From the NCBI RefSeq assembly GCF_024198255.1, contig NZ_JAJVKW010000002.1, positions 1,054,001 through 1,118,000 on the forward strand: 64,000 bases of DNA. The letters run 5' to 3'. How positions within the stretch are numbered: position 1 is the first letter of the stretch; every line of letters begins with the position of its first letter. This stretch comes from Myxococcus guangdongensis (GTDB taxonomy: Bacteria > Myxococcota > Myxococcia > Myxococcales > Myxococcaceae). Position numbers and translations under genes: made by a program. This document shows positions 54,498 to 64,000 of the stretch, in pieces. The notes beneath the pieces are model-generated. The model was not told the origin of the DNA. It did no database searches and saw only the letters and a list, made by a program, of their open reading frames with translations.

Positions 54498-56856
54498 AGA
54501 CGGAGCCCACGCCCTCGCGGCTCTCCACCTCGATGCTCCCGCCCATCGCCTCCACGATCTGCCGGCTGATGTAGAGCCCCAATCCCAGCCCACCGTAGTG
54601 GCGCTCCGACACCGCGCGCTCGAAGCGGCCGAACAGGCGCGGCAAATCCGTCTCCGAGATGCCGATGCCCTCGTCGCGCACGGACAGGCGCACCCGCGCC
54701 TCGCCCTCGGCCGCCGCCGACACCTGCACCGGCCGCCCCGCGCCGTACTTCGCCGCGTTGGTGAGCAGGTTGACCAACACCTGGTCCAACCGCAGCGAGT
54801 CCCACCGGCCCTGCAGCGGCTCGGGAATCTCCACCCGCACCGAGCACCCGGCCACCGCGAAGACCTCCTCCATCCGGTCCACCGCGTCGCGCACCGCCTG
54901 CCCCAGGTCCACCTCCGTGGGCTCCAGCGCCAGCCGCCCCAGCGAGACACGGCTCACATCCAACAGGTGGTCCACCAGCGACGCCAGCCGCTGCACCTGA
55001 CGAATCGCCGTGGACAACCTCGGCGCCACCTTCTCACGAGAGTCCGGCCCCAGCGCCCGGTCGATGAGCCCATGCTGGAGCTTCAAGCTCGTCAACGGCG
55101 TCTTCAGCTCGTGGCTCGCCACGGAGAGGAACTCGTCGCGCAGCCGCACCGCCGCCTGTGCATCCCGATACAGCGACGCGTTCTCCAGCGCCACCGCCAC
55201 GCGTCGCGCCAGCTCCTCCATCATCGACACGTCCGACATGGCCAACGGCCGCTGCGGCGGCGACGTCCCCAGCGTGATGACGCCCAACGTGCGGCCGCGC
55301 GTGCGCACCGGCACCACCAGCAGCGACGCGGGCCTGAGCGCCTGCAACAACGCCCGCTGCTCGGAGCTGTCCGACAATCGCTCGCACAACGCCGCGTCCA
55401 CGTCCGGCACGAAGCGCGGCTCCCCGGACTGGAAGCACTCCCGCGACAGCGACAGCGCGCCTTCGCCCCCCAGCGCCTGGAGCACCGACGCATCCCGCGA
55501 GGGCTCCTGGTGCGCGGACGCCACGCACCGCAGCGTGCCATCCGGCCCCACCAGTTCCACCAGACAGCTGGACGCCACGCTGCTGGCGGCCACGCGCGCC
55601 ACGTGCTCCAGCGTCCACTCCACGTCGTCCAGGTGCTCGGCCAGCGCGCGGCTCGCCTCGAGCAGGAAGAACAGCCGCTCCTCGGCCTCCTTCCCCATCT
55701 GGAGCGCGTGGTGCAACCGCTCGCCCCGCTCCCGCAGCGTGCCGTACAACACCGCCCGCTCCAGCGCCTGCGAGCACTGCTGGGCCAGCGCCCCCAGGAA
55801 CGAGCGCTCCAGCGGCGTGAAGCCTCGCTGCCCCTCCCAGGCCAGCCACACGAAGCCGCGCACACCCCGCTCCGTGAGCAGCGGAAGTATCGCGCGCGCG
55901 CCGTCCCCCAGCGCCGCCACCTCGCGCCGGACGATGCCCGTCATGGGCAACAAGTCCTCCAGGCGCGAGAACCACTGCGCCTCCCGCCGCTCGGCCGCGC
56001 GCGCCAGCACCGGCACCACCTGGGGACGCTGCCCCTCGAGCGCGGCCCTGAACTCCCGCGAGTAACCGAACGCGCCGATGAAGCGGATGAAGCCCTCGTC
56101 CGACAGGCTCATCACCGTGCCACGCGACGCCCCCGAGGCCTCCAACCCGTCATGCACCAGCACCCGGGCCACGTCCTCCGCGGTGGCCGCGCGGGACAGC
56201 GCCGCCGTCACCGTCTGCAGCCGCGCGGACAGGGCCTGCGACGCCCGGGCCTCCTCGTACAACAGCGCGTTCTCCATGGAGAGGCTGGCGCGGCGCCCCA
56301 GCTCCCGCGCCACCTCCAGGTCCTGCTCCGTGAAGCCCGCCGCCGCGTCACCGCGCAACAGCGACATCGCCCCCAGCACCCGGCCCCGCGCCACCAGCGG
56401 CAGCACCATCCCCGCCCGCGCGCCCAGCGCCACCTCGCGCTCCCAGGCCCGCTCCGACGTGGCCTCCAGCCGCGACGCGACTCCGGTGCGCAGCGTCTGC
56501 GCGATGGCGTCCGACGTCGCCAGGTCCACCGGACGCAGGCGGAACAGCTCGTGCACCAGCGCCACCCGCTCCGGCTCCCGATGCGCCGCGGCCACGCGCT
56601 CCACGCGGCCGTCGTCCCCCAGCACGTCCACCGCGCACCAGTCGGAGAGCTCCGGCACCACCAATTCGGCCAGCTGGCGCAACACCGTGCGCCACTCCAG
56701 CGAGGCGCCCAGCGCCTCACCCGCGCGATACAGGAAGGCCAGCCGCGCGGACTCGGAGGGCGCGGGCTCGGCGCGAGGCCCCGGCGCCGCGGTACCACGC
56801 GGGGTCCCGGCTGCATCGCCAGGAAGGTCGTCGAGTAGGTTCGGCTCGGCGGACAT
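54466..56856 (-). CDS. soluble histidine kinase with three GAF domains
   Basis: The protein has 796 residues from the ATG at 56856. Three GAF-type domains precede the kinase, at about 40-210 (AVDVLGDDGRVERVAAAHRE, then LPLVARGRVLGAMSLL), 225-380 (RGTVMSLSDEGFIRFIGAFG) and 400-565 (CLVELVGPDGTLRCVASAHQ, VVPVRTRGRTLGVITL). The HisKA region has SVASHELKTPLTSLKLQ with its phospho-acceptor His, and the ATPase domain has LLTNAAKYG, DEGIGISETDLP and GLGLGLYISRQIVE. It is cytoplasmic. No response regulator adjoins it. The Shine-Dalgarno is poor, so the start could be further upstream. The end overlaps the S41 gene. Confidence 0.92.
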   Translation of the reverse strand: MSAEPNLLDDLPGDAAGTPRGTAAPGPRAEPAPSESARLAFLYRAGEALGASLEWRTVLRQLAELVVPELSDWCAVDVLGDDGRVERVAAAHREPERVALVHELFRLRPVDLATSDAIAQTLRTGVASRLEATSERAWEREVALGARAGMVLPLVARGRVLGAMSLLRGDAAAGFTEQDLEVARELGRRASLSMENALLYEEARASQALSARLQTVTAALSRAATAEDVARVLVHDGLEASGASRGTVMSLSDEGFIRFIGAFGYSREFRAALEGQRPQVVPVLARAAERREAQWFSRLEDLLPMTGIVRREVAALGDGARAILPLLTERGVRGFVWLAWEGQRGFTPLERSFLGALAQQCSQALERAVLYGTLRERGERLHHALQMGKEAEERLFFLLEASRALAEHLDDVEWTLEHVARVAASSVASSCLVELVGPDGTLRCVASAHQEPSRDASVLQALGGEGALSLSRECFQSGEPRFVPDVDAALCERLSDSSEQRALLQALRPASLLVVPVRTRGRTLGVITLGTSPPQRPLAMSDVSMMEELARRVAVALENASLYRDAQAAVRLRDEFLSVASHELKTPLTSLKLQHGLIDRALGPDSREKVAPRLSTAIRQVQRLASLVDHLLDVSRVSLGRLALEPTEVDLGQAVRDAVDRMEEVFAVAGCSVRVEIPEPLQGRWDSLRLDQVLVNLLTNAAKYGAGRPVQVSAAAEGEARVRLSVRDEGIGISETDLPRLFGRFERAVSERHYGGLGLGLYISRQIVEAMGGSIEVESREGVGSVFTVLLPRSAG

Positions 56857-57060
56857 GGAGGCGGACCCCGAGAGAGTGGTGAGGCGCCGCGCGGCGGTGA
56901 GGTCCTCAGCTAAGAGCGTCTCGACGCTGGCAACAATGCCGCCCCCCTCCGCGGACGGGAGGACTGTCCAATCCCAGACCCGCGAGACGTTGAATGGCCA
57001 CACCACCCACGCTCACGGTGTGTCTCGTACGAAATGACTCGGGGCCTTCGCGCCACGAAG

Positions 57061-57996
57061 TCAGGCCGAGGTCGGGTTCCACCACACGGCGCCCTTGCCG
57101 TCGATGGCCCGCGTCGCGCGCGCGCGCACGTCCTCCAGCGCCTCGGGCGTGAGCGGACGCCACGCGTGGGCCGCCGCGAGCGCCGCGTCCTGCTCGTTGG
57201 GGTGGCTCATCCCCATCAACATGACGTCCGGGTCCAACGTCAGCGTGTAGCGCACGCACTCCTCCACGCCCAGGTGCGGCAAGAGCGGCGCCTCCCGGTC
57301 ATCCCGTCCGCCCGAGCCCACCTTGCCCCGGGGACGCGACTCCAGCGGTCGGCCATAGCCCTCCGTGTCGCCCAACAGCTTGCCCGCGCCGAACGTCTTG
57401 AACGACACCACGCCCACGCCGCGAGCGCGCGCCAGCGGCAGCACGTCCTCCACGTAGCGCGCGTCCACGAAGGGCCCCAACGGGAACATCACCACGTCGC
57501 ACAGCCCGGACAGCACCGCCTGGCGCAGCACCTCCGGATGATGGCTGGAGATGCCCCGGAAGCGCGCCTGCCCCGCGCGCACGCACTCCCCCAGCTGCTC
57601 GAGCCCCCCACCGGGCGCCGCGAGCGACTCCCACGCGGACAGCTCCGACACGGCGTGGAAGACGAACAGGTCCACGTGCGCGTGCCCCAGCCGCTTCAGG
57701 CTCGCCGCGACTTGAGGCCCCACCGGCGCGTCGAGCACGTCCACCTTGTCGATGAGGAACACGCCCTCGCGCCGCCCCCGCAGCGCCTCGCCCACCACCT
57801 CCTCGCTCAGGCCCTCCTCGTAGTTGGGCGCGGTGTCGATGACGTTCAGCCCCGCGTCCAGCGCGCGCGTGAGCGTGGCGACGAGTACCTCGCGCGGCGT
57901 CGAGCGGTCGGCGATGTCACCGATGCCCACCGCCGTGGCGACGAAGCCGGTGCGGCCCAGCGCGCGGCGGGGCGAGAAGGAAGGGAGCGTGGACAT
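57061..57996 (-). CDS. aldo/keto reductase
   Basis: The 311-residue protein is a TIM-barrel NADPH-dependent reductase. The catalytic tetrad is visible as Asp and Tyr in VIDTAPNYEEG, Lys in FLIDKVDVLD and His in DLFVFHAVSEL. The C-terminal half is less typical: the nucleotide-binding region has GVGVVSFKTFGAGKLLG and VMLMGMSHPNEQD. Substrates of such enzymes are aldehydes and ketones; the specific one is not predictable. It is preceded on the strand by the DUF839 gene (51-base gap), a possible co-transcript. Confidence 0.9.
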   Translation of the reverse strand: MSTLPSFSPRRALGRTGFVATAVGIGDIADRSTPREVLVATLTRALDAGLNVIDTAPNYEEGLSEEVVGEALRGRREGVFLIDKVDVLDAPVGPQVAASLKRLGHAHVDLFVFHAVSELSAWESLAAPGGGLEQLGECVRAGQARFRGISSHHPEVLRQAVLSGLCDVVMFPLGPFVDARYVEDVLPLARARGVGVVSFKTFGAGKLLGDTEGYGRPLESRPRGKVGSGGRDDREAPLLPHLGVEECVRYTLTLDPDVMLMGMSHPNEQDAALAAAHAWRPLTPEALEDVRARATRAIDGKGAVWWNPTSA

Positions 57997-58047
57997 GGCC
58001 CCCGTATGTGCAAGAGCCTTCCCGCATCGTCAAGCCACGTGCGTGCT

Positions 58048-59217
58048 TCAGCGGAAGGGACCGGACACCTCGAACGTGACGCCCTCGTTGATGGAGTTCG
58101 TGGTGCCGCGCTGCGAGCTGAAGTACAGCCGCCGCCCATCCGGGCTGAAGGCCGGCCCGGTGAGCTCCGAGCCCGAGTGCCCCCTCAGCCGGAGGAACGA
58201 CGACACCACGCGCTGGGGCCCCGGGGTGATGAGACAGAGGTCCATGGTGCCGCCGTCCTCGGCGACGAAGAGGTCCCCCGAGCGCGACACCACCAGGTTG
58301 TCCACGCCCGTCAGCGGCGCGAACGGCAGGAGCGACGCCGCGTAGATGACCTCCAGCCTCCCCGTCGCCGGCGTGTGCGCCCACACCCGGTTGTCCCCCT
58401 TGGTGGTGAAGTAGACGGTGCCGCCGTCGTACCAGCAGCCCTCGCCGCCATCGAACGCCGTCGTGCGCGCCGCGACGTCCGGCTGGCGCGTCACGGACTT
58501 CGCCGGCGAGCACCGCACCCAGGACAGTCGGGCCTCGCCCGCCAGCGCGTCGCCCGACACCTTCGCGGCCTCCAGCGTGCCCTCCGACAACCGGGGCCAC
58601 ACCGACGGCGTGAAGCGGTACAGCCGCCCCTCGGGCTGGTCCTCCGTCAGGTAGAGCCGCTTGCCCACCGGGTCCACCGCCACCGCCTCGTGCGGGAACG
58701 CGCCGAGCGCCGGCCGCTCCACGCCCTGGGACGGCCTTGACGGGTTGCACTCCCACACCCACCCGGTGGGGTGCTCCTCGCACGACAGCCACGTGCCCCA
58801 CGGCGTGGGCCCGCCCGCGCAGTTCAGCCGCGTGCCCGCGAGGATGCGGTACGCCGCCAACACCCCGCCGCCCGCGTCGAAGCGCACCGCGCTGACTCCG
58901 CCAGAGACGGCCTCGCTGTTGGAGACATAGACGTAGCCGCCCTCCGGCCGCGTGAAGCAGGCGCCCCCGTCCGGCGCCGGGTGCCACACGTAGCCGGTGT
59001 GCCCCACCCCATGCCCCGAGCGCGCGATGATGCGCGAGGTGAAGCCCGCCGGCAGCCTCAGGCCGTTGACGTCCGGTGAGCTGGAGAGGGCGCCGTAGGG
59101 CCCCGGACCCGCCTGGGCCGGCGCCGCGTAGGCCGCCTTCCAGAACCCAGGGCCGAAGGCGAGCGCGCTCCCTCCGAGCGCGGAGAGACGAAGGAAGTCA
59201 CGACGACCGAGCCGCAT
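58048..59217 (-). CDS. Tat-exported DUF839 (PhoX-like) protein
   Basis: The 389-residue protein has a twin-arginine signal (RLGRRDFLRLSALGGSALAFG). The rest is a beta-propeller of the DUF839/PhoX family, with conserved GTWLSCEEHPTGWVWECNP, GAFPHEAVAVDP, YLTEDQPEGRLYRFTPS and LFVAEDGGTMDLCLIT. PhoX-type proteins are calcium- and iron-dependent phosphatases; whether this one has activity is uncertain. The ATG at 59217 follows AGGAGA by 7 bases. The folded protein would be exported into the periplasm. Confidence 0.9.
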   Translation of the reverse strand: MRLGRRDFLRLSALGGSALAFGPGFWKAAYAAPAQAGPGPYGALSSSPDVNGLRLPAGFTSRIIARSGHGVGHTGYVWHPAPDGGACFTRPEGGYVYVSNSEAVSGGVSAVRFDAGGGVLAAYRILAGTRLNCAGGPTPWGTWLSCEEHPTGWVWECNPSRPSQGVERPALGAFPHEAVAVDPVGKRLYLTEDQPEGRLYRFTPSVWPRLSEGTLEAAKVSGDALAGEARLSWVRCSPAKSVTRQPDVAARTTAFDGGEGCWYDGGTVYFTTKGDNRVWAHTPATGRLEVIYAASLLPFAPLTGVDNLVVSRSGDLFVAEDGGTMDLCLITPGPQRVVSSFLRLRGHSGSELTGPAFSPDGRRLYFSSQRGTTNSINEGVTFEVSGPFR

Positions 59218-59301
59218 GCGGGTTCTCCTGTACCGGGCAGGAGAATCACCCTCGCGCCGACCCACCACTGGACGCGGAGGCCGGGTGCGCGTCAGGACAC
59301 A

Positions 59302-59568
59302 TCAGCCGCGTCGGCTCGCGCGGTTCTTGTCCCAGATGGCGTAGAGGATGATGAGGAAGGCGACAAGCCGGGCCACGTAGATGTAGTAGCGCCGCTCGTC
59401 CTGCGCGTCGATGAGCGCGGCCACCACCGAGTTCACGCCGAGCACCGCGAACGACAGCGCGAAGAAGGCGAACAGCCGGTCGTGCGACTGCCTCCAGAAG
59501 CGCAGGAAGAACAGCGCGCACGCCAGCCACGCCATCGCCACCGCGCCGCTGAGCATGGAATGGAGCAT
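59302..59568 (-). CDS. small DUF5985-like membrane protein (second copy)
   Basis: The 88-residue protein has three hydrophobic helices: an N-terminal one (MAWLACALFFLRFW), FFALSFAVLGVNSVVAAL and LVAFLIILYAIW. Between them lies a conserved-looking polar segment with ERRYYIYVAR. The pattern matches my recollection of the DUF5985 family. It follows the related 86-residue gene by 15 bases and is the last gene of the CheR/CheB operon. The two copies are similar in length and topology but differ clearly in sequence. Confidence 0.8.
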   Translation of the reverse strand: MLHSMLSGAVAMAWLACALFFLRFWRQSHDRLFAFFALSFAVLGVNSVVAALIDAQDERRYYIYVARLVAFLIILYAIWDKNRASRRG

Positions 59569-59583
59569 GGGCGGAGTCCGTCG

Positions 59584-59844
59584 CTACGAGGCGTCCCAGA
59601 TGAGGCCGTACAGCAGGATGGAGGCGCTCGCCAGCGTGGCGAGCTGACGGGGCACGTACAAATCAATCGTCGTCGGCAGGACCACCAGGTCGATGAACAA
59701 CAGGGTGTTGCTCACCGCCATGCCCACGAAGCACAGCCCGCTCCACAGCAAGAGCCGCGACTGGCTGCGCTTCCACGCGCGCAGGAGCAGCACCGCGCAC
59801 GCGATGCTCGTCAGGGCGCAGAGGATGTAGACCGCTTCAGCCAT
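59584..59844 (-). CDS. small DUF5985-like membrane protein (first copy)
   Basis: The 86-residue protein has hydrophobic helices at VYILCALTSIACAVLLLRAW, LLLWSGLCFVGMAVSNTLLFIDLVVL and LATLASASILLYGLIW. Its ATG at 59844 lies 8 bases inside the end of the winged-helix gene, so it is translationally coupled to it. It pairs with the 88-residue relative downstream. Two such copies after one regulator suggest a heteromeric membrane unit; the role is unknown. Confidence 0.8.
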   Translation of the reverse strand: MAEAVYILCALTSIACAVLLLRAWKRSQSRLLLWSGLCFVGMAVSNTLLFIDLVVLPTTIDLYVPRQLATLASASILLYGLIWDAS

Positions 59845-60241
59845 GGTCGCCGTCCTTGTCCTTCTTGAGCACGAAGGCTTCCGCGAAGCCGCGCACCTTG
59901 TCCAGCGGCCTCGAGAAGATGAAGGAGATGACACTCACCCGACGCGCCCCGTACACCGCCGCCAGCTCCGTGACGGCCTGCACGTCCTCGGAGCTCGCGG
60001 GACTGAAGCGGTAGACGGGCACACGTCCGCCGTCGCTCACCAGCAGGCTCCTCGCGGCGAGGTCCGCCAACCTCGCGGCGGCGGAAGGTTCTGTGATGCG
60101 CAGCTCCAGGCTCACCGATGACGCGGTCCACTCCCGCCCCGGTTGGGCTCGAAGCAGGAGGAGCACCTCCAGCTTCTCCAGGGAGTCGATGTGCATCGTG
60201 ATGAAGCGCTGGACCCGCGGCTGAAGTCCGGCGTCGCTCAC
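59837..60241 (-). CDS. winged-helix (HTH) protein
   Basis: The 134-residue protein starts at a GTG at 60241 with GGTGG upstream. Residues 15-75 look like a MarR-type winged helix (LEKLEVLLLLRAQPGREWTASSVSLELRITEPSAAARLADLAARSLL), then a wing with VPVYRFSPA. The C-terminal half is helical (DVQAVTELAAVYGARRVSVISFIFSR). No ligand pocket can be named. It overlaps the first small membrane-protein gene by 8 bases, so it may regulate or partner that pair. It follows the receiver-PAS gene by 30 bases. Confidence 0.82.
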   Translation of the reverse strand: MSDAGLQPRVQRFITMHIDSLEKLEVLLLLRAQPGREWTASSVSLELRITEPSAAARLADLAARSLLVSDGGRVPVYRFSPASSEDVQAVTELAAVYGARRVSVISFIFSRPLDKVRGFAEAFVLKKDKDGDHG

Positions 60242-60271
60242 AGGGCCACCATGCCCACGTTATTTTGTGCG

Positions 60272-61333
60272 TCAACCTTTTCTCGCAACGGGATGTTCAG
60301 GTTCCTGCGGGGACGCGTCCCTCGCCCGCTCGCCCTGCCTCACGGGAAGCGGGCCCTCCACGCCCTCCTGTCCCAGGTGGGCGGGCACAAGCTGCTTGAT
60401 TCCTTCCACAAGCTGCAGCGTGGCGCTGGGGGCCGCCACGTCCAGAAGGGCGAGGAGCACCGTCTCCGGACGACCGTGCATCCGGGGCAGCCAGGTGCTG
60501 AAGGCGCGCACCGAGCCCTGCTGTCCGCCCCACTCCCAGTCCACGTGGAAGCCCTGGAGGGCCTCGCCGCGGGCCGCGCGCATCAGGGGCCGCTCGTCCG
60601 TGGAGAGCACGTGGCCCGCCAGGCCTCGCACGACCAGGCCCTCGTGGAGGCCCGGCGCCTCGCGGTACGCCAGCCCTCCGCCCGCGAGCCCCTGGGCCGC
60701 GCGGTTGGCCAGCAGCGTCTGACCGGTGCCGGGCTCCACCAGGGCGAGCGGCGTGGGCAGCGCGGCGAGCACGGCCTCCAGCCACCGCTGCTGGTTGCGG
60801 TGCGTCTCCATCTCCCGGCGCAAGAGCTCCTCGCGGGCGCGGGCGCGCTCGGCCTCCACGCGGCGCTGGGCCTCGGCCAGCTCGCCCTCGTGTTCGCGCC
60901 GCTCGGTCTCCCGCAGCACCTCCGCCTGGCGCTTCACCAGCTCCGTCTTGCGGTAGAGGTCCGCGAAGACGCCCACCTTGGAGCGGAGGATTTCGGGCTC
61001 GTAGGGCTTGAGCAGGTAGTCCACCGCGCCCACGGCGTAGGCGCGCAGCTCCGGGAGCTGGCCTCGCGACAGGGCGGTGAGGAAGAGCAGCGGGGTGTGG
61101 CGGCTGCGCTCGCGCTCGCGGATGAGGCTCGCCGTCTCGAAGCCGTCCATGCCCGGCATGACGACGTCCAGGAGGATGGCGGCGAAGTCCTGGGAGAGCA
61201 GGTGGCGCAGGGCCTCGCGGCCGCTGCGCGCGGTGACCAGCCTGAGCCCCAGCGGCGCGAGCGTCGCCTCCAGCGCGAGCAGCCCCTCGGGCTGGTCGTC
61301 GACCATGAGGATGGACACGGGCCCCGCGCTCAT
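60272..61333 (-). CDS. response regulator with receiver, coiled coil and PAS-like domain
   Basis: The 353-residue protein has a receiver (residues 5-125) with MVDDQPEG, phospho-acceptor Asp in ILLDVVMPGMDG, Thr switch (FLTAL) and Lys in YLLKPYEP. A coiled coil spans about 130-185 (ETERREHEGELAEAQRRVEAERARA). The rest (about 190-320) resembles a PAS fold (WLEAVLAALPTPLALVEPGTGQ). No HisKA or catalytic output is visible, so it is a signal-relay protein. Its ATG overlaps the CheB-like stop by 4 bases (ATGA). Confidence 0.9.
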   Translation of the reverse strand: MSAGPVSILMVDDQPEGLLALEATLAPLGLRLVTARSGREALRHLLSQDFAAILLDVVMPGMDGFETASLIRERERSRHTPLLFLTALSRGQLPELRAYAVGAVDYLLKPYEPEILRSKVGVFADLYRKTELVKRQAEVLRETERREHEGELAEAQRRVEAERARAREELLRREMETHRNQQRWLEAVLAALPTPLALVEPGTGQTLLANRAAQGLAGGGLAYREAPGLHEGLVVRGLAGHVLSTDERPLMRAARGEALQGFHVDWEWGGQQGSVRAFSTWLPRMHGRPETVLLALLDVAAPSATLQLVEGIKQLVPAHLGQEGVEGPLPVRQGERARDASPQEPEHPVARKG

Positions 61334-61878
61334 GGCTGCACCCTGCCGCGCGACACGTAGGCCAGTCGCGCGAGCCATCCTCCCACGTCATGGAGCGACA
61401 ACCGCTCCACCTCGGTGTCGAGCACCTCCACGTCCTCGCCGCCCACCAGCGCCACGCGGCCGCCGCGCGCCTGGAGCAGGCCCAGCCCCGCGAGGCCGTC
61501 GTCATGGCCGCCGAAGAGCAACCCCGCCGCCGCGGCGCCGTGGCTGTCCGCCGCGGACTCGAAGAGCGCGTCGATGGCGGGCCGGCAGCCGTGCTCGGGA
61601 GGCTCCACCGACAGCGACACCGAGCCCCGGTCCACCAGCAGGTGGTAGCCCCACGGCGCCAGGTACACGCGGCCGGGCACCAGGTCGTCCTTGTCGTCCG
61701 GCTCCACCACCGGCAGCGCGCAGCGGCGGCCCAAGGGCTCCACCAGCCGGTCGTGCGGCCCCCGGTGCAGAGTCACGACGACGGGCGCCGGCAGGTGCGC
61801 CGGCAGCGCCGACAGCAGGGTCTCCAGGTCCGCCGCGGCGCCACGGGGCGCGCCCACCACCAGCAACCCCACGCTCAT
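61330..61878 (-). CDS. CheB-like methylesterase domain lacking the catalytic serine
   Basis: The 182-residue protein is a stand-alone CheB catalytic domain without the usual receiver. LVVGAPRGAAADLETLL lines up with GASTGG of active CheB, so the nucleophile Ser is Pro here. His is kept in VTLHRGPHD, and Asp in FGGHDDGLAGL (usually GMGxDGAxG). RPAIDALFESAAD and RVYLAPWGYHLL are typical. I infer that methylesterase activity is lost and that it may bind methylated receptors or regulate CheR. ATGA overlaps tie it to the CheR gene before it and the receiver-PAS gene after it. Confidence 0.88.
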   Translation of the reverse strand: MSVGLLVVGAPRGAAADLETLLSALPAHLPAPVVVTLHRGPHDRLVEPLGRRCALPVVEPDDKDDLVPGRVYLAPWGYHLLVDRGSVSLSVEPPEHGCRPAIDALFESAADSHGAAAAGLLFGGHDDGLAGLGLLQARGGRVALVGGEDVEVLDTEVERLSLHDVGGWLARLAYVSRGRVQP

Positions 61879-62704
61879 GACACCCTCCGGAAGATGCGGC
61901 CGCTGCCTTCCAGCTCCTCGAAGGCGTGGGCGTGTGGCGTGCGCGACAGCGACTCCTTGCGCCCCAGGCACAGGAAGCCGAAGCGGGCCAGGCTCTCGTA
62001 CAACCGTGAGTGCACGCGGTTGTGCAGCGCGCGGTTGAAGGACAGCAGCGTGTCCCGGCACACGATGACGTGGAACTCGTTGAACGAGCCGTCGATGGTC
62101 AGGTTGTGCTGGGTGAAGAAGATGCCGTCGCGCAGCTTCGGGTGGATGAGCGCCCAGTTGCCGTCGCGCGTGTAGTGCTCCGACAGCGACCCCTTGCCCC
62201 CCGACTCCGCGTGGCGGCGCGCGCAGTCCTCGTCGGGCAGGGGCACCACGCCCGTGCGCGCGTCCGCGAGCAGCCCCTCGCTCGCGTCGGACGCGTACAG
62301 CCGGCATCTCCCCCACAGCCCCTCCTCGTGCAGGAGGACAGCCAAGGCGTAGGTGTCCTCGCCCGTGCCGCAGCCCGCGTGCCACACGCGCACCGACGGC
62401 CAGGTGCGCAGCACGGGGACCACGCGCGAGCGGAAGTCACGGAAGAAGGCCGCGTCGGAGAAGAGCGCGGGCGGCGTGCAGGACAGCGCGCGCAAGAGCC
62501 CCTCCAGCGCCTCGCCGTCGTGGAGCACGCGGGCCTGGAGCGCGGAGAAGGACTCCAGACGCTCCTCGCGCAGGTGGCGTCGCAGCCGCCGGAGCAGCTG
62601 CGGACGTGAGTGGCTGCGCAGGTCGAAGCCCCAGTGTCGGGCCACGCCCTCCAGCAGGAGCTCCGCCTCCAGCGTCTCCAGCGCCGCGGACTGGGCCCCG
62701 GCGC

Positions 62705-62708
<4 letters not shown>
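61875..62708 (-). CDS. CheR-family methyltransferase
   Basis: The 277-residue protein starts at a GTG (62708) overlapping the kinase stop. The N-terminal helical domain (residues 20-80) precedes a SAM-binding domain with WHAGCGTGEDTYALAVLL (usually GCSTGEEPYS), DASEGLLADARTG and VIVCRDTLLSFNRALHNRVHSRLYESL, ending in a GFLCLGRKESL motif. CheR adds methyl groups to glutamates of chemoreceptors. In non-chemotaxis operons, such enzymes may modify a kinase sensor domain. It sits between the hybrid kinase and the CheB-like gene. Confidence 0.92.

Positions 62709-64000
<1,292 letters not shown>

Noticed and set aside
54598..56838. A 746-codon open frame opposite the triple-GAF kinase
   Set aside because: Low-complexity His/Arg/Gln composition and no domain; the kinase on the other strand is clear.

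Overview
The window is very GC-rich, densely coded DNA, and its gene content points to a large-genome myxobacterium of the Myxococcus/Corallococcus/Cystobacter group. The signs are eukaryote-like Ser/Thr kinases, many hybrid histidine kinases and orphan receivers, TPR and lipoprotein genes, multiheme cytochrome and FIST genes, and start/stop overlaps (ATGA, GTGA). This placement is inferred from content and composition; no marker gene for taxonomy is present. I saw no rRNA, tRNA, CRISPR array, insertion sequence or prophage.

Layout. 1-5.8 kb: end of an M24 peptidase, a lone receiver, a TPR protein coupled to an Ala/Gly-patterned protein, a DUF3592 membrane protein, a thioesterase and ung. 5.9-13 kb: a CpaF-type ATPase with a long proline-rich tail and degenerate copies of its 3' end, a membrane protein and a glycine-rich lipoprotein, then a membrane Ser/Thr kinase. 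13-20 kb: a degenerate glycosyltransferase-51-like protein, an FAD/NAD oxidoreductase, a WD40 lipoprotein coupled to an LpoA-like lipoprotein, and dnaJ with a palindromic operator over its promoter. 20-26 kb: an ABC exporter and several small uncharacterised proteins. 26-30 kb: a four-gene minus-strand unit of TadE/TadG-like pilus-assembly proteins. 30-33 kb: a RapA-like SNF2 ATPase.

33.7-47.3 kb is a signalling block. It holds a PAS/GAF kinase, then a structured leader followed by a five-motif multiheme cytochrome lipoprotein, a FIST sensor, a three-receiver hybrid kinase and a receiver, all closely packed. Next come a tryptophan-dioxygenase-family enzyme overlapping an O-methyltransferase, a NarL-type regulator divergent from a histidine kinase with 11-bp iterated repeats between them, and a second receiver paralogous to the first.

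47.3-59.2 kb: an ABC1 kinase, a Ser/Thr kinase with PilZ-like, J-like and TPR modules, a lipoprotein, a double S41-like protease, a triple-GAF kinase, an aldo/keto reductase and a Tat-exported DUF839 protein. 59.3-64 kb: a minus-strand operon running from a multi-receiver hybrid kinase (cut by the window edge) through CheR, a CheB-like protein lacking the catalytic serine, a receiver-PAS protein and a winged-helix protein to two small membrane proteins.

The most interesting candidates are the leader-RNA/cytochrome/FIST/kinase operon, the TDO-like/methyltransferase pair, the CheR/pseudo-CheB operon, and several proteins carrying enzyme folds whose catalytic residues are altered.
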